Shown one piece after another: positions 46,574 through 57,575 of a DNA stretch of 64,000 nucleotides. This DNA comes from Paracoccaceae bacterium Fryx2. GTDB lineage: Bacteria > Pseudomonadota > Alphaproteobacteria > Rhodobacterales > Rhodobacteraceae. The first letter of the stretch is position 1. Every line of letters starts with the position of its first letter. The stretch covers positions 682,001 through 746,000 of the forward strand of contig JAVSGI010000005.1 of NCBI GenBank assembly GCA_032334235.1. The letters run 5' to 3'. Below the pieces are notes generated by a model. That model was given only the letters and a program-made list of their open reading frames with translations. It made no database searches and was not told the origin of the DNA. Made by a program: the position numbers and the translations under genes.

Positions 46574-47229
46574 TGGCCTGGGTGGCCGAGGCGGGGCTGA
46601 ACGGCCTGCCAGACCGCGCGCGGCAGGCGCTGGACGCCCTGCCCCGCCAGACCCTGCCGCGCGGCACCCCGATGTTCCACCCCGGCGACGTGGCGCAGGG
46701 GTTCACCGTGGTGCTGTCGGGCCGGATCGAGGTGTTCCTGACCGGCCCCACCGGGCGCGAGATCCTGCTCTACGCGATCGAGCCGGGGCAAAGCTGCGTG
46801 CAGAGCACGCTCGGCCTGCTGGGCGGCGAGACCTATTCCGGCGAGGCGATCGCCGCCACCGACTGCACGCTGGTGCTGATTCCCAAGGCGCTGTTCATGA
46901 TGCTGATGAACGAGGCGGCCCCGTTCCGCACCTACGTGTTCCAGGCCTTCGCGGCGCGGATGCAGGCGATGACGCTACTGCTGGAACGGGTGGCGTTCCA
47001 GCGGGTCGAATGCCGCCTCGCGGGCGCGCTGCTCGATCTGGCCGAGGCCGATACCGTGCTGGCGACACAGGCCGAGCTTGCCGCCCGCATCGGTTCGGCG
47101 CGCGAGGTGGTGTCGCGCCGCCTCGACAGTTTCGCGCGGCGCGGCTGGGTCGAGACCGACCGCGGCCGCGTCCGCCTCACCGCCCCCGCCGCCCTGCGCC
47201 GCCTGGCCGAAGCCGACGGCCCGGCCTGA
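46573..47229 (+). CDS. Crp/Fnr-family transcriptional regulator
   Basis: A 218-aa regulator: cNMP-binding-like beta barrel at about 30-120 (FTVVLSGRIEVFLTGPTGRE) and a Crp-type HTH at about 160-215 (TQAELAARIGSAREVVSRRL). The N-terminal cluster of cysteines of FNR is missing; cysteines at about 76 and 97 remain and could be redox-active. It starts one base inside the mmsB stop, so it may be co-transcribed with the valine genes, but its neighbour DUF2892 is more typical of sulfur-stress sets. Confidence 0.85.
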   Translation: MAWVAEAGLNGLPDRARQALDALPRQTLPRGTPMFHPGDVAQGFTVVLSGRIEVFLTGPTGREILLYAIEPGQSCVQSTLGLLGGETYSGEAIAATDCTLVLIPKALFMMLMNEAAPFRTYVFQAFAARMQAMTLLLERVAFQRVECRLAGALLDLAEADTVLATQAELAARIGSAREVVSRRLDSFARRGWVETDRGRVRLTAPAALRRLAEADGPA

Positions 47230-47319
47230 ACGTGACCAGATCACAGACGACCGACCCCGACCCCGCTAAAGTGCGATCACAGTCCCCGGCACCCGGGGCA
47301 AGGAAATAGGATCGCTCCC

Positions 47320-47520
47320 ATGTTCAAGACCAATGTCGGCGGCATCGACCGCACCCTGCGCATCGTGGTCGGCCTCGCCCTGCTGGCCGGGTTCTTCCTC
47401 GACAGCACCGCCAGCTACCGCCTGCTTTACCTTATCGGCATCGTGCCGCTGGCGACCGGGCTGATGTCCACCTGCCCGCTCTATTCCATCCTCGGGATGA
47501 ACACCTGCCCGAAACCCTGA
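47320..47520 (+). CDS. YgaP-like DUF2892 inner-membrane protein
   Basis: A 66-aa protein of two membrane helices (about 12-27 and 33-50), with the MFKTNVGGIDRTLRIVVGLA opening and PLYSILGMNTCP ending of DUF2892. In E. coli YgaP the same domain is fused to a rhodanese. It lies 90 bp after the Crp/Fnr gene, with a GTGA-N5-TCAC palindrome at 47232-47244 upstream. Confidence 0.85.
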   Translation: MFKTNVGGIDRTLRIVVGLALLAGFFLDSTASYRLLYLIGIVPLATGLMSTCPLYSILGMNTCPKP

Positions 47521-47544
47521 CGCCCGCTCTTGCCGCAGGGTCAG

Positions 47545-47630
47545 CGCCTCCGGCGGGGATATTTTCGCCAAGATGAAAGCCGCACCCTCACGGTTTCTTT
47601 TTGGTCCAAATACCCCCGCCGGAGGCTCCC
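47545..47630. repeat. Facing pair of the dispersed intergenic repeat, copy C
   Basis: GCCTCCGGCGGGGATATTTT (forward, ending AAGATGAAAGC at 47580) faces GTATTT-like CCCCGCCGGAGGC (reverse, 47602-47630). The arms can pair as one long stem with an about 30-bp interior, between the convergent DUF2892 and uvrA stops. Confidence 0.75.
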
Positions 47631-47712
47631 ACGGCTACACCACGCGCAGCCCCGTCAGGCAAATCCGCGACAGCGCCGCCGAGCGGGGGCTCGATGCCCC
47701 CCGAGGCGGCCC

Positions 47713-50577
<2,865 letters not shown>

Positions 50578-50644
50578 GGCCCGCCCCTTGATCGTGATTC
50601 AGAAGACATAGGCGAGGCCCGCTGAGTCTCCAACCGAAAAACGT

Positions 50645-50659
50645 GAACAATAAATGAAC
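50645..50659 (-). promoter_or_regulatory. LexA/SOS box of uvrA
   Basis: On the minus strand GTTC-ATTTATT-GTTC, the exact GTTC-N7-GTTC form bound by alphaproteobacterial LexA, 67 bp before the uvrA ATG. Confidence 0.9.
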
Positions 50660-50723
50660 ATTACCGCCGATGGGCAAAAATAGGCGGAAGGGGGCTTGGG
50701 GGGCTGTGGCGCGGCGTCTACAC

Positions 50724-50739
50724 ATTCTATTTTTTGAAT
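50724..50739. promoter_or_regulatory. SqrR/BigR-type ATTC-N8-GAAT operator
   Basis: ATTC-TATTTTTT-GAAT, within a longer ACATTC/GAATGT palindrome, 80 bp before the rhodanese start. ATTC-N8-GAAT is the site described for the persulfide-sensing repressor SqrR of Rhodobacter. Confidence 0.65.
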
Positions 50740-50819
50740 GTCAAAGGAGCCGGATGGCTTGAAGGATGCGGCCGGGCGGGCCACATGCCGTGGGCACGAA
50801 GTTGCACAGGAGTGTGGTG

Positions 50820-51185
50820 ATGCTGTCCTTTCTTCGCCCCGGCGGTCGGCCGGACCGGCTGACGATTCCCGAGGCGGTGAAGCGGGTGGCCGATGGCAGC
50901 CTGACGCTGGTCGACGTGCGCGACATTTCGGAACTGAAGGCCGGCGGCAAGGCCAAGGGGGCGCTGCATGTGCCGCTGATGCTGCTGGCGGCCAGGGCCG
51001 ACCCGCGACACCCCGAACATCTGTCGGCGCTGTCGCCTGCGGGGGCTGTGGCGGTCTACTGCGCCTCGGGCGCGCGGAGCGGCATGGCGGTGCGGCTGCT
51101 GGAAAAGCTGGGATATGCCGAGGTGCACAATCTGGGCGGGCTGGCGGACTGGCGCAACGGTGGCGGCGCGGTGGTGAAGGCCTAG
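50820..51185 (+). CDS. Single-domain rhodanese (sulfurtransferase)
   Basis: A 121-aa rhodanese with LTLVDVRDISELKAG and the active-site loop YCASGARSGMA, whose Cys (about residue 81) carries the persulfide. NLGGLADWRNGG is the usual C-terminus. There is no membrane segment, so it is cytoplasmic. The ATG at 50820 follows ACAGGAGTGTGGTG; an in-frame ATG at 50766 lacks a ribosome site. Divergent from uvrA, with a SqrR-type operator upstream. Confidence 0.85.
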   Translation: MLSFLRPGGRPDRLTIPEAVKRVADGSLTLVDVRDISELKAGGKAKGALHVPLMLLAARADPRHPEHLSALSPAGAVAVYCASGARSGMAVRLLEKLGYAEVHNLGGLADWRNGGGAVVKA

Positions 51186-51188
51186 CGT

Positions 51189-51312
51189 CGGCGGGCGCGA
51201 ATTGCCGCTCAGGCGCGGCGGGCAGGACTTGCCGCTCAGGCGCGGCGGGCAGGACTTGCCGCCCGGGCGCGGCGGGCGCGAATTGCCGCTCAGGCGCGGC
51301 GGGCGGCTTGCC
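51189..51312. repeat. 27-bp tandem repeats (4 full units) at the MFS 3' end
   Basis: Units at 51189-51215, 51216-51242, 51243-51269 and 51270-51296, plus a partial unit. They alternate GCGCGAATT and GCAGGACTT cores. The last unit carries the final codons (AARRA) and stop of the MFS gene; earlier units repeat that end beyond it. Confidence 0.95.
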
Positions 51313-52483
51313 AAAGGTGCAGGGAGATGCCCAGCAGCGACAGCGCGATGGTGAACAGCGCGACGCCGGCGATGCCCCAATGCACGACCACCGTGGCCAG
51401 CAGGGGCGTGCCGCTGGTGGTGCCGACATTGCCAAGCTGCGCCACCGCACCCGCCGCCCGGGCGCGGTCCTCTCGGCCGGGGTTCAGTTGCGGGATGGCG
51501 GCGAAGGACGCGCCCTGCACCAGCCCCAGCGCGCCCGCCAGCGCCAGCGCGGCGGCGACCATCGCCGGCCCCTGCCCCCAGGCCAGCCACAGCGCCAGCG
51601 CCGCAAGCGCCGATGCGGCAAAGCCCCAGATCACCACCGTCACCGCCCCTGCCCGGCCCAGCAGCCAGACCCCCAGCGTCAGCGATGCGGCAATCGCCGT
51701 CAGCGGCATCGCCGCCGCGACCAGCGCCTGATGCGGCGCGCCGACCAGCGGCGGCAGCAGGGTCAGCAGGGCGACAAAGATCAGCGTGTAGCAGACAAAC
51801 CCCATCGCCGGGGCGGCGATGCGGGGCGAGGCGTAGATCTGGCCGTGCTGGCGGATCAGGTCGGCCAGCGACGGGCGGGGGACCGGCATCGGGCGGTCGT
51901 CGGGCAGCAAGAGCCACAGGGCTCCGGCGAAACCCGCCATGCAGGCGGCATGGGCGAGGAACAGCGCGCCCGCGCCCTGCGCCTCGGCCAGTGGGCGGCC
52001 CAGCCACGCGGTCAGCGCGAAGGACACGGCGAAGAAGGTCGACCACAGCGTCATCGCCAGACCCTGATGGCGCGGCGGGGTCAGTTGCGCGATCAGCACC
52101 GGGGCGGCGACCACGATGGCGAGATGCGAGGCACCCTCCAGCAGCCGCAGCGCCAGCATCAGCGGCAGCGGCGGCAGCGCGGCCTGCACCGCCGACAACA
52201 GCGCACCCCCGGCCAGCGCCAGCACCAGCACCCGCCGATACCCCGGCCGGGCCACCAGCAGGCCCGCCGTGGTGCCGAACACCAGCCCGACAAAGCCCAC
52301 CGCCGAGACCAGCAGCCCCTGCGCCGTCACCCCGGCATCGGCGTAAAGCAGCGCGATCCGGTCGAAGATCACCCCGACCTTGGCGAATTGCGCGGCAGAC
52401 CCGAGCCCCGCGCCCCACAGCGCCAGCACCAGCAGCACGGTGCGCGCGGGCGAAGGGGATGGCGGGGACGGGGCCGGGGTCAC
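51290..52483 (-). CDS. MFS transporter
   Basis: A 397-aa major facilitator with about 12 hydrophobic segments (for example VLLVLALWGAGLGSAAQFAK and TAGLLVARPGYRRVLVLALA), and a central loop near residue 200 (LLPDDRPMPVPRP). The start is a GTG at 52483 overlapping the methyltransferase stop. Substrate not evident; the pattern is that of drug/metabolite exporters. Confidence 0.82.
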   Translation of the reverse strand: MTPAPSPPSPSPARTVLLVLALWGAGLGSAAQFAKVGVIFDRIALLYADAGVTAQGLLVSAVGFVGLVFGTTAGLLVARPGYRRVLVLALAGGALLSAVQAALPPLPLMLALRLLEGASHLAIVVAAPVLIAQLTPPRHQGLAMTLWSTFFAVSFALTAWLGRPLAEAQGAGALFLAHAACMAGFAGALWLLLPDDRPMPVPRPSLADLIRQHGQIYASPRIAAPAMGFVCYTLIFVALLTLLPPLVGAPHQALVAAAMPLTAIAASLTLGVWLLGRAGAVTVVIWGFAASALAALALWLAWGQGPAMVAAALALAGALGLVQGASFAAIPQLNPGREDRARAAGAVAQLGNVGTTSGTPLLATVVVHWGIAGVALFTIALSLLGISLHLWQAARRA

Positions 52484-53040
52484 GCCTTGCGGGCCAGCGC
52501 CCAGGCCCCGATGGGGAAAGCCTCGTCGTTGGTCAGGTCGTCGGTTTCGGGCAGGTGTTCGGGCGGCCACGGGCGTTCGAGGTTGCGCAGGGCGGCGGCG
52601 CGGTTGCCCCATTGCGCGGCGCGGATGCCGTCTTCGGGAAAGCCCGCCTCGATCAAGAGGTTGGTCAGCCCGCGCGCCGACCAGCGCGAACAGTCGTGCG
52701 GGGCGGCGTGGAACGGCAGGAAGAACGGCGTCGCCACCCAGAAATGCCCGCCCGGACGCAGCATTGCCAGCACGTTGCGGGTGGCGGCATAGGGCCGGTC
52801 AAGATGTTCCCAGACCTGATTGGCCAGAATGATGTCGAAGGTCCGGGGCGCCCCTGCGGCGTCGCGGAACACGTCCTTGCAGGGGTCGTGCTTCGGGAAA
52901 TAGAACGCCTCGTAGCTGCGAAAACCGATCCCCTGCCCCCAGCGGCCGGAAATCTCGGCGGCGTCGAGCGTTTCCGGGGCCAGTTCCTTCAGCCAGCGGC
53001 GGCTGGTTTTCTGCATCACGATCCGGTTGAGACTGGCCAT
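52480..53040 (-). CDS. Class I SAM-dependent methyltransferase
   Basis: A 186-aa type 11-like methyltransferase. FDIILANQVWEHLDRP and LAMLRPGGHFWVATPFFLPFH are the typical motifs; the glycine-rich SAM loop is poor. The substrate is unknown. It lies between lpd and the MFS gene and is probably co-transcribed with both. Confidence 0.75.
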   Translation of the reverse strand: MASLNRIVMQKTSRRWLKELAPETLDAAEISGRWGQGIGFRSYEAFYFPKHDPCKDVFRDAAGAPRTFDIILANQVWEHLDRPYAATRNVLAMLRPGGHFWVATPFFLPFHAAPHDCSRWSARGLTNLLIEAGFPEDGIRAAQWGNRAAALRNLERPWPPEHLPETDDLTNDEAFPIGAWALARKA

Positions 53041-53048
53041 GCGCCCTC

Positions 53049-54446
53049 TTAGAAATGCAGCGCGCGCCCGTAGGCATCCAGCACCGATTCATGCATCATT
53101 TCCGAAAGCGTCGGGTGCGGGAAGACGGTTTCCATCAGCTCGGCCTCGGTGGTTTCCAGCGTGCGGCCGATCACATAGCCCTGGATCAGCTCGGTCACCT
53201 CGGCTCCGATCATGTGGGCGCCGAGCAATTCGCCGGTGCCCGCGTCGAACACGGTCTTGATGAAGCCTTCGGTTTCCCCCAGCGCGATTGCCTTGCCGTT
53301 GCCGATGAAGGGGAAGCGGCCGACGCGGACCTTGTGCCCGGCCTCGATCGCCTTCGCCTCGGTGAGGCCGACGCTGGCGACCTGCGGATGGCAGTAGGTG
53401 CAGCCCGCGATGGAACCCGGCTTGATCGGGTGCGGATGGCCGCCCGCGATCAGTTCGGCCACCATGACGCCCTCGTGGCTGGCCTTGTGCGCCAGCCACG
53501 GCCCGCCCGCGAGGTCGCCGATGGCATAGAGCCCCTCAACCCCGGTGCGGCAGTATTGGTCGGTGACGACGTGGGTGCGGTCGATCTTGACGCCAAGGGC
53601 TTCGAGCCCGAGGTTTTCGACGTTGCCGACGATGCCGACGGCGGAAATCACGGTGTCGAAGTCCATCGTCTGGGTCTTGCCGCCGGTCTCGATATGGGCG
53701 GTCACGCGGCCCGGCGCGCGGTCGAGCTTCTTCACCGCCGCCTGTTCCATGATCTTCATGCCCTGCTTCACGAAGGATTTCTTCGCAAAGGCGCTGACCT
53801 CGGCATCCTCGACCGGCAGCACGCGGTCCATCACCTCGACTACGGTGGTGTCGGCGCCCAGCGTGTTGAAGAAGCTGGCAAATTCGATGCCGATGGCACC
53901 CGAGCCGATCACCAGCAGCTTTTTCGGCATCCGTTTGGGCTGCAGGGCGTGGCGGTATGTCCAGACCAGATCGCCGTCGGCCTCCAGCCCCGGGAGTTCG
54001 CGGGCCCGCGCGCCGGTGGCGAGAACGATGTTCTTCGCGGTCAGGTCTTCGCGGCCCTTGGCGGTGGTGACGGTGACGCGGCCCTTTTCGGGCACGGTGG
54101 CCTCGCCCATCACCACGGCGATCCTGTTCTTCTTCATCAGGTGGCCGATGCCGCCCGAAAGCTGCCTGGCCACCCCGCGCGAGCGGGCGACGACTGCATC
54201 AAGATCGAACGACAAGCCGTTGGCAGACAATCCGAATTCCTTGGCGCGGTGCATCAGGTGGAACACCTCGGCCGAGCGCAGCAGCGCCTTGGTCGGGATG
54301 CAGCCCCAGTTCAGGCAGATGCCGCCGAGGTTTTCACGCTCAACGATGACGACCGAAAGGCCAAGCTGGGCCGCCCGGATCGCGGCGACATAGCCTCCGG
54401 GGCCTGCGCCGATCACGATCAGGTCAAAGCTTCTGGCGGCCATCAT
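53049..54446 (-). CDS. lpd: Dihydrolipoyl dehydrogenase
   Basis: A 465-aa flavoenzyme (E3) that reoxidises lipoyl groups of 2-oxoacid dehydrogenases. FAD site GAGPGGYVAAIRAAQLG, redox disulfide GGICLNWGCIPTKALL, NAD site IGSGAIGIEFASF, and the C-terminal His-Glu pair in FPHPTLSEMMHESV. The complex to which it belongs is not in the window; possibly pyruvate or 2-oxoglutarate dehydrogenase. Confidence 0.95.
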   Translation of the reverse strand: MMAARSFDLIVIGAGPGGYVAAIRAAQLGLSVVIVERENLGGICLNWGCIPTKALLRSAEVFHLMHRAKEFGLSANGLSFDLDAVVARSRGVARQLSGGIGHLMKKNRIAVVMGEATVPEKGRVTVTTAKGREDLTAKNIVLATGARARELPGLEADGDLVWTYRHALQPKRMPKKLLVIGSGAIGIEFASFFNTLGADTTVVEVMDRVLPVEDAEVSAFAKKSFVKQGMKIMEQAAVKKLDRAPGRVTAHIETGGKTQTMDFDTVISAVGIVGNVENLGLEALGVKIDRTHVVTDQYCRTGVEGLYAIGDLAGGPWLAHKASHEGVMVAELIAGGHPHPIKPGSIAGCTYCHPQVASVGLTEAKAIEAGHKVRVGRFPFIGNGKAIALGETEGFIKTVFDAGTGELLGAHMIGAEVTELIQGYVIGRTLETTEAELMETVFPHPTLSEMMHESVLDAYGRALHF

Positions 54447-54538
54447 TTCCTCCCTGGAAAAAGTAGTTTGCCATTAAACCATTCCGCAGGCCCGCGCAAC
54501 GCGGGCTGCGCCGCGGGGTCATGCAGCAGGCGCATGGC

Positions 54539-55126
54539 TCAGCCCTGCAAGGCGCGGACCACGGACGCATAGCCGCCCTGATCCAGAAAGGCGGTCTCCT
54601 CCGGGGTCGATGGGCGCCCCAATGCGGCGTTGCGGAACGGGAAGCGGCCGAAGCGGGCGATGATCCGGGCATGGGCGCGGGCGTGGAGCAGGTTTTCGGC
54701 GCCGGTCTCGGGCATCCGAGTGGAGAACAGATCGACCGAAAGCGCCTGATCGGCCGGGTCTTCGGAGTGTTCGAACGGCAGGTAGAAGAACTGGCGTTCG
54801 GGTTCGGGTGCGGCCATGTCCCAGCCCGCATCGAGCGCGTGGCGCGCGGCGGCGCGGGCGCGGGTGTCGGTGGCGAAGGCCTGCCCCGTGTCGCGGAACA
54901 TGTTGCGCGGCAGCTGGTCGGTCAGGATCAGGTAGGCGAGGCTGCCGACCGCGCCATCGACCCAATGCTCCAGCCCGCCTTCGGCCGCGGCGTTCCACAA
55001 TTCCTCGAACCGGTCGCGGCACAGCATGTCCATCGCCTCGCCCCCGGCATACCAGCCCCTGGGGCCGACTTCCTCCAGCCAGAACTCGAGCACGGAAACA
55101 GGGTCGTCGGCCATAGGGGACTCCAA
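54539..55126 (-). CDS. DUF924 family protein
   Basis: A 195-aa DUF924 protein, with VLEFWLEEVGPRGWYAGGEA near the start, LAYLILTDQLPRNMFRDTGQAF (partly) and FFYLPFEHSEDP. The fold is tetratricopeptide-like; the function is not known. Starts at ATG 55126 (or 55114). Confidence 0.87.
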   Translation of the reverse strand: MESPMADDPVSVLEFWLEEVGPRGWYAGGEAMDMLCRDRFEELWNAAAEGGLEHWVDGAVGSLAYLILTDQLPRNMFRDTGQAFATDTRARAAARHALDAGWDMAAPEPERQFFYLPFEHSEDPADQALSVDLFSTRMPETGAENLLHARAHARIIARFGRFPFRNAALGRPSTPEETAFLDQGGYASVVRALQG

Positions 55127-55179
55127 GGGTCAGGGGGCGCGGGGTCAAGCCTGACAGGGTTTGGCCCGTGCGGCAATCC

Positions 55180-56439
55180 TTAGCGCGGATGGGTGGGGGC
55201 CGGGGTGTCCTGCCCCTTTTCCTCCATCATCGCGCCCACCGCCAGCGACGAGGCGGCGGGCGACAGACCGGCAAAGGCGCCGGTATCGGCGGACGCGGGG
55301 GCAGAACGGCGGGTCATGCGCCAAAGGGCATAGACGCCGAGCAGCGCAAACAGGATGCCGATGAACAGGAAAAACCCGCCCGGCCCCACCTGCCCCATGA
55401 TCCAGCCGGTGACAAGCGGCCCGGCAATCGCCCCCAGCCCGTTCATGAACAGAAGGCCGGCCGAGGCGGCGGCCATTTCCTGACGGCCGAGGAAGTCGTT
55501 GGTATAGGCGATCAGCAGCGAGTAAAGCGGGTTGGTCACGCCGCCCAGCAGCACCGAGGCCACCAGCAGCCCCCAGAACGGCGGCGCCAGCGCCACGGTG
55601 CCCAGCATCGCCGCAGCCCCCACGACCGACAGACCGCAGATCAGCGTGCGGCGGTCCATCCGGTCGGACATCCAGCCGATCGGGTATTGCAGCACCAGCC
55701 CGCCGCCATACATCGCGCCGATGAAGATCGAGATGTCGCGCACGCTCAGCCCTTCCAGCGTGCCCCAGACCGAGGCCATGCCGAACATCGCGGAAAAGAT
55801 GCCCCCCGTTAGGAACATCCCCACCACGCCCAGCGGCGAGATGCGGTAGAGCGCGCGGAACGACAGCGGGCGGGTGTCCTCGAACAGCGGGGCCTGCTGG
55901 GTGACGGTCAGCAGGATCGGGGTGAAGGCCAGCGACACCAGCACCGAGGAGATGACGAACAGCACGAAGCCCGACGGTTCGGCCACGTTCAGGAGCGCCT
56001 GGCTGGTGATGATGCCGATCATCTGCACGATCATGTAAAGCGACAGCGCCTGGCCGCGGGTTTCGTTGGTGGCGGTGTTGTTCAGCCAGCTTTCGGCGGT
56101 GACATAGACGCCGGCAAAGCAGAAACCGATCAGGATCCGCATCACCGCCCAGGCCGTCCAGTCGGGCAGCACCGGGTAGAGCACCAGCACCGCCGAGATC
56201 AGCGAACCGAGGGCTGCGAACACCCGTACATGGCCGACCCGGGAAATCATGCCGGGGGCCATGCGCGTGCCGAACAGGAAGCCGAGGAAATAGGCCGACA
56301 TCACCACCGACATCTGGAAGGTGGTGAAGCCCTCGATCGCGCCGCGGATGCCCAGAAGCGAGCCCTGCACGCCGTTGCCGACCATCAGCAGCATCACCCC
56401 CAGCAGCAAGGGCCAGGTGGTGGCCAGAACCTTCAGCAT
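55180..56439 (-). CDS. MFS transporter, YcaD-like
   Basis: A 419-aa major facilitator with 12 predicted helices: MSVVMSAYFLGFLFGTRMAP and TAESWLNNTATNETRGQALS are typical of YcaD-like MFS proteins, and PIGWMSDRMDRR is the mid-loop. A hydrophilic C-terminal tail of about 40 residues follows. Substrate unknown. Confidence 0.83.
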   Translation of the reverse strand: MLKVLATTWPLLLGVMLLMVGNGVQGSLLGIRGAIEGFTTFQMSVVMSAYFLGFLFGTRMAPGMISRVGHVRVFAALGSLISAVLVLYPVLPDWTAWAVMRILIGFCFAGVYVTAESWLNNTATNETRGQALSLYMIVQMIGIITSQALLNVAEPSGFVLFVISSVLVSLAFTPILLTVTQQAPLFEDTRPLSFRALYRISPLGVVGMFLTGGIFSAMFGMASVWGTLEGLSVRDISIFIGAMYGGGLVLQYPIGWMSDRMDRRTLICGLSVVGAAAMLGTVALAPPFWGLLVASVLLGGVTNPLYSLLIAYTNDFLGRQEMAAASAGLLFMNGLGAIAGPLVTGWIMGQVGPGGFFLFIGILFALLGVYALWRMTRRSAPASADTGAFAGLSPAASSLAVGAMMEEKGQDTPAPTHPR

Positions 56440-56519
56440 CGCGGGACTCCTGTATCGTGGGGCAGAATATCATGGGCCGCGCCGGGGGGCGCGCGCGATT
56501 GGCGACGTGTCGGCGCCGG

Positions 56520-57575
56520 TCAGCGATCGGGAATCAGGAGCGAGGCATCGCCGTAGGAGAAGAAGCGGTAACCCTGCGCCACGGCGTGGGCATAGATCGC
56601 CAGCACCCGTTCAGTGCCCATCAGCGCCGAAACCAGCATCAGCAGCGTCGATTTCGGCAGATGGAAATTGGTCATCAGCGCGTCGGTCACCCGGAAGCGG
56701 TAACCTGGATAGATGAAGATGTCGGTGCTGCCCTGCCAGGGGTGCAGGGTGCCATCGGGGGTGGCGGCCGATTCGATCAGCCGCAGCGCGGTGGTGCCGA
56801 CCGGGATGATGCGCCCGCCCGCCGCGCGGGTCGCGTTGATCTCGGCTGCGGCCTGCGGCGTGACCTCGCCCCATTCGGAGTGCATCCGGTGGGTGGTGAC
56901 ATCTTCGACCTTGACCGGCAGGAAGGTGCCAGCGCCGACATGGAGCGTGACCTCGGTGAAGGCCACGCCGCGCGCGGCAAGGTCGGCCAGCAGCGCGGCA
57001 TCGAAGTGCAGCGAGGCGGTGGGGGCGGCAACCGCGCCGGAATGGCGGGCGAACACGGTCTGGTAGTCGGTGTCGTCCTGCGCGTCGGGCGCGCGTTTGG
57101 CGGCGATGTAGGGCGGCAGCGGCATCCGTCCGGCTTCGGCCAGTGCGGCGTCGAAGGCGTCGCCCGACAGGTTGAAGGCCAGATGCAGGTCATCGTCGCC
57201 CCTGGCTGTGACGGTGGCGGTCAGGGCATCGGAAAACCGGATCACCTCGCCCGCCTGCACCTTGCGCAAGGGCTTGGCCATGGCGCGCCAGTCGCCGCCC
57301 GCGCCCGGCTCCATCAGGGTGATCTCGATCCGCGCGGTGGCGGGGCCCTGTGCGGTCTGCCGGTCGCGCTGCCCTGTCAGGCGGGCGGGGATGACGCGGG
57401 TGTTGTTCAGCACCAGCCGGTCACCGGCGCGCAAGAGGCCCGGCAGGTCGGCCACCGACAGGTCGCGGGTGGCCCCGGCTTCCGCCAGCAGCAGCCGGGC
57501 CGCGGTTCGCGGGATGGCGGGCCGGGTGGCGATCAGTGCCTCCGGCAAGGCAAAGTCGAAATCGTCGAGCGTCAT
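56520..57575 (-). CDS. queA: tRNA preQ1(34) S-adenosylmethionine ribosyltransferase-isomerase
   Basis: A 351-aa enzyme of queuosine synthesis that builds epoxyqueuosine from preQ1-tRNA and SAM. It has [57 protein letters not shown] and [19 protein letters not shown], all family motifs. The ATG at 57575 overlaps the stop of the AsmA-like gene. Confidence 0.95.
   Translation of the reverse strand: MTLDDFDFALPEALIATRPAIPRTAARLLLAEAGATRDLSVADLPGLLRAGDRLVLNNTRVIPARLTGQRDRQTAQGPATARIEITLMEPGAGGDWRAMAKPLRKVQAGEVIRFSDALTATVTARGDDDLHLAFNLSGDAFDAALAEAGRMPLPPYIAAKRAPDAQDDTDYQTVFARHSGAVAAPTASLHFDAALLADLAARGVAFTEVTLHVGAGTFLPVKVEDVTTHRMHSEWGEVTPQAAAEINATRAAGGRIIPVGTTALRLIESAATPDGTLHPWQGSTDIFIYPGYRFRVTDALMTNFHLPKSTLLMLVSALMGTERVLAIYAHAVAQGYRFFSYGDASLLIPDR

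Noticed and set aside
51189-51312. Possible CRISPR array
   Set aside because: The repeats are contiguous with no spacers, GC-rich and lie at a gene end; it is a minisatellite.
50727-52418. A 563-codon minus-strand frame through the 27-bp repeats and the MFS gene
   Set aside because: It is in a different frame from the MFS transporter and consists of Pro/Arg/Ala-rich low-complexity sequence.
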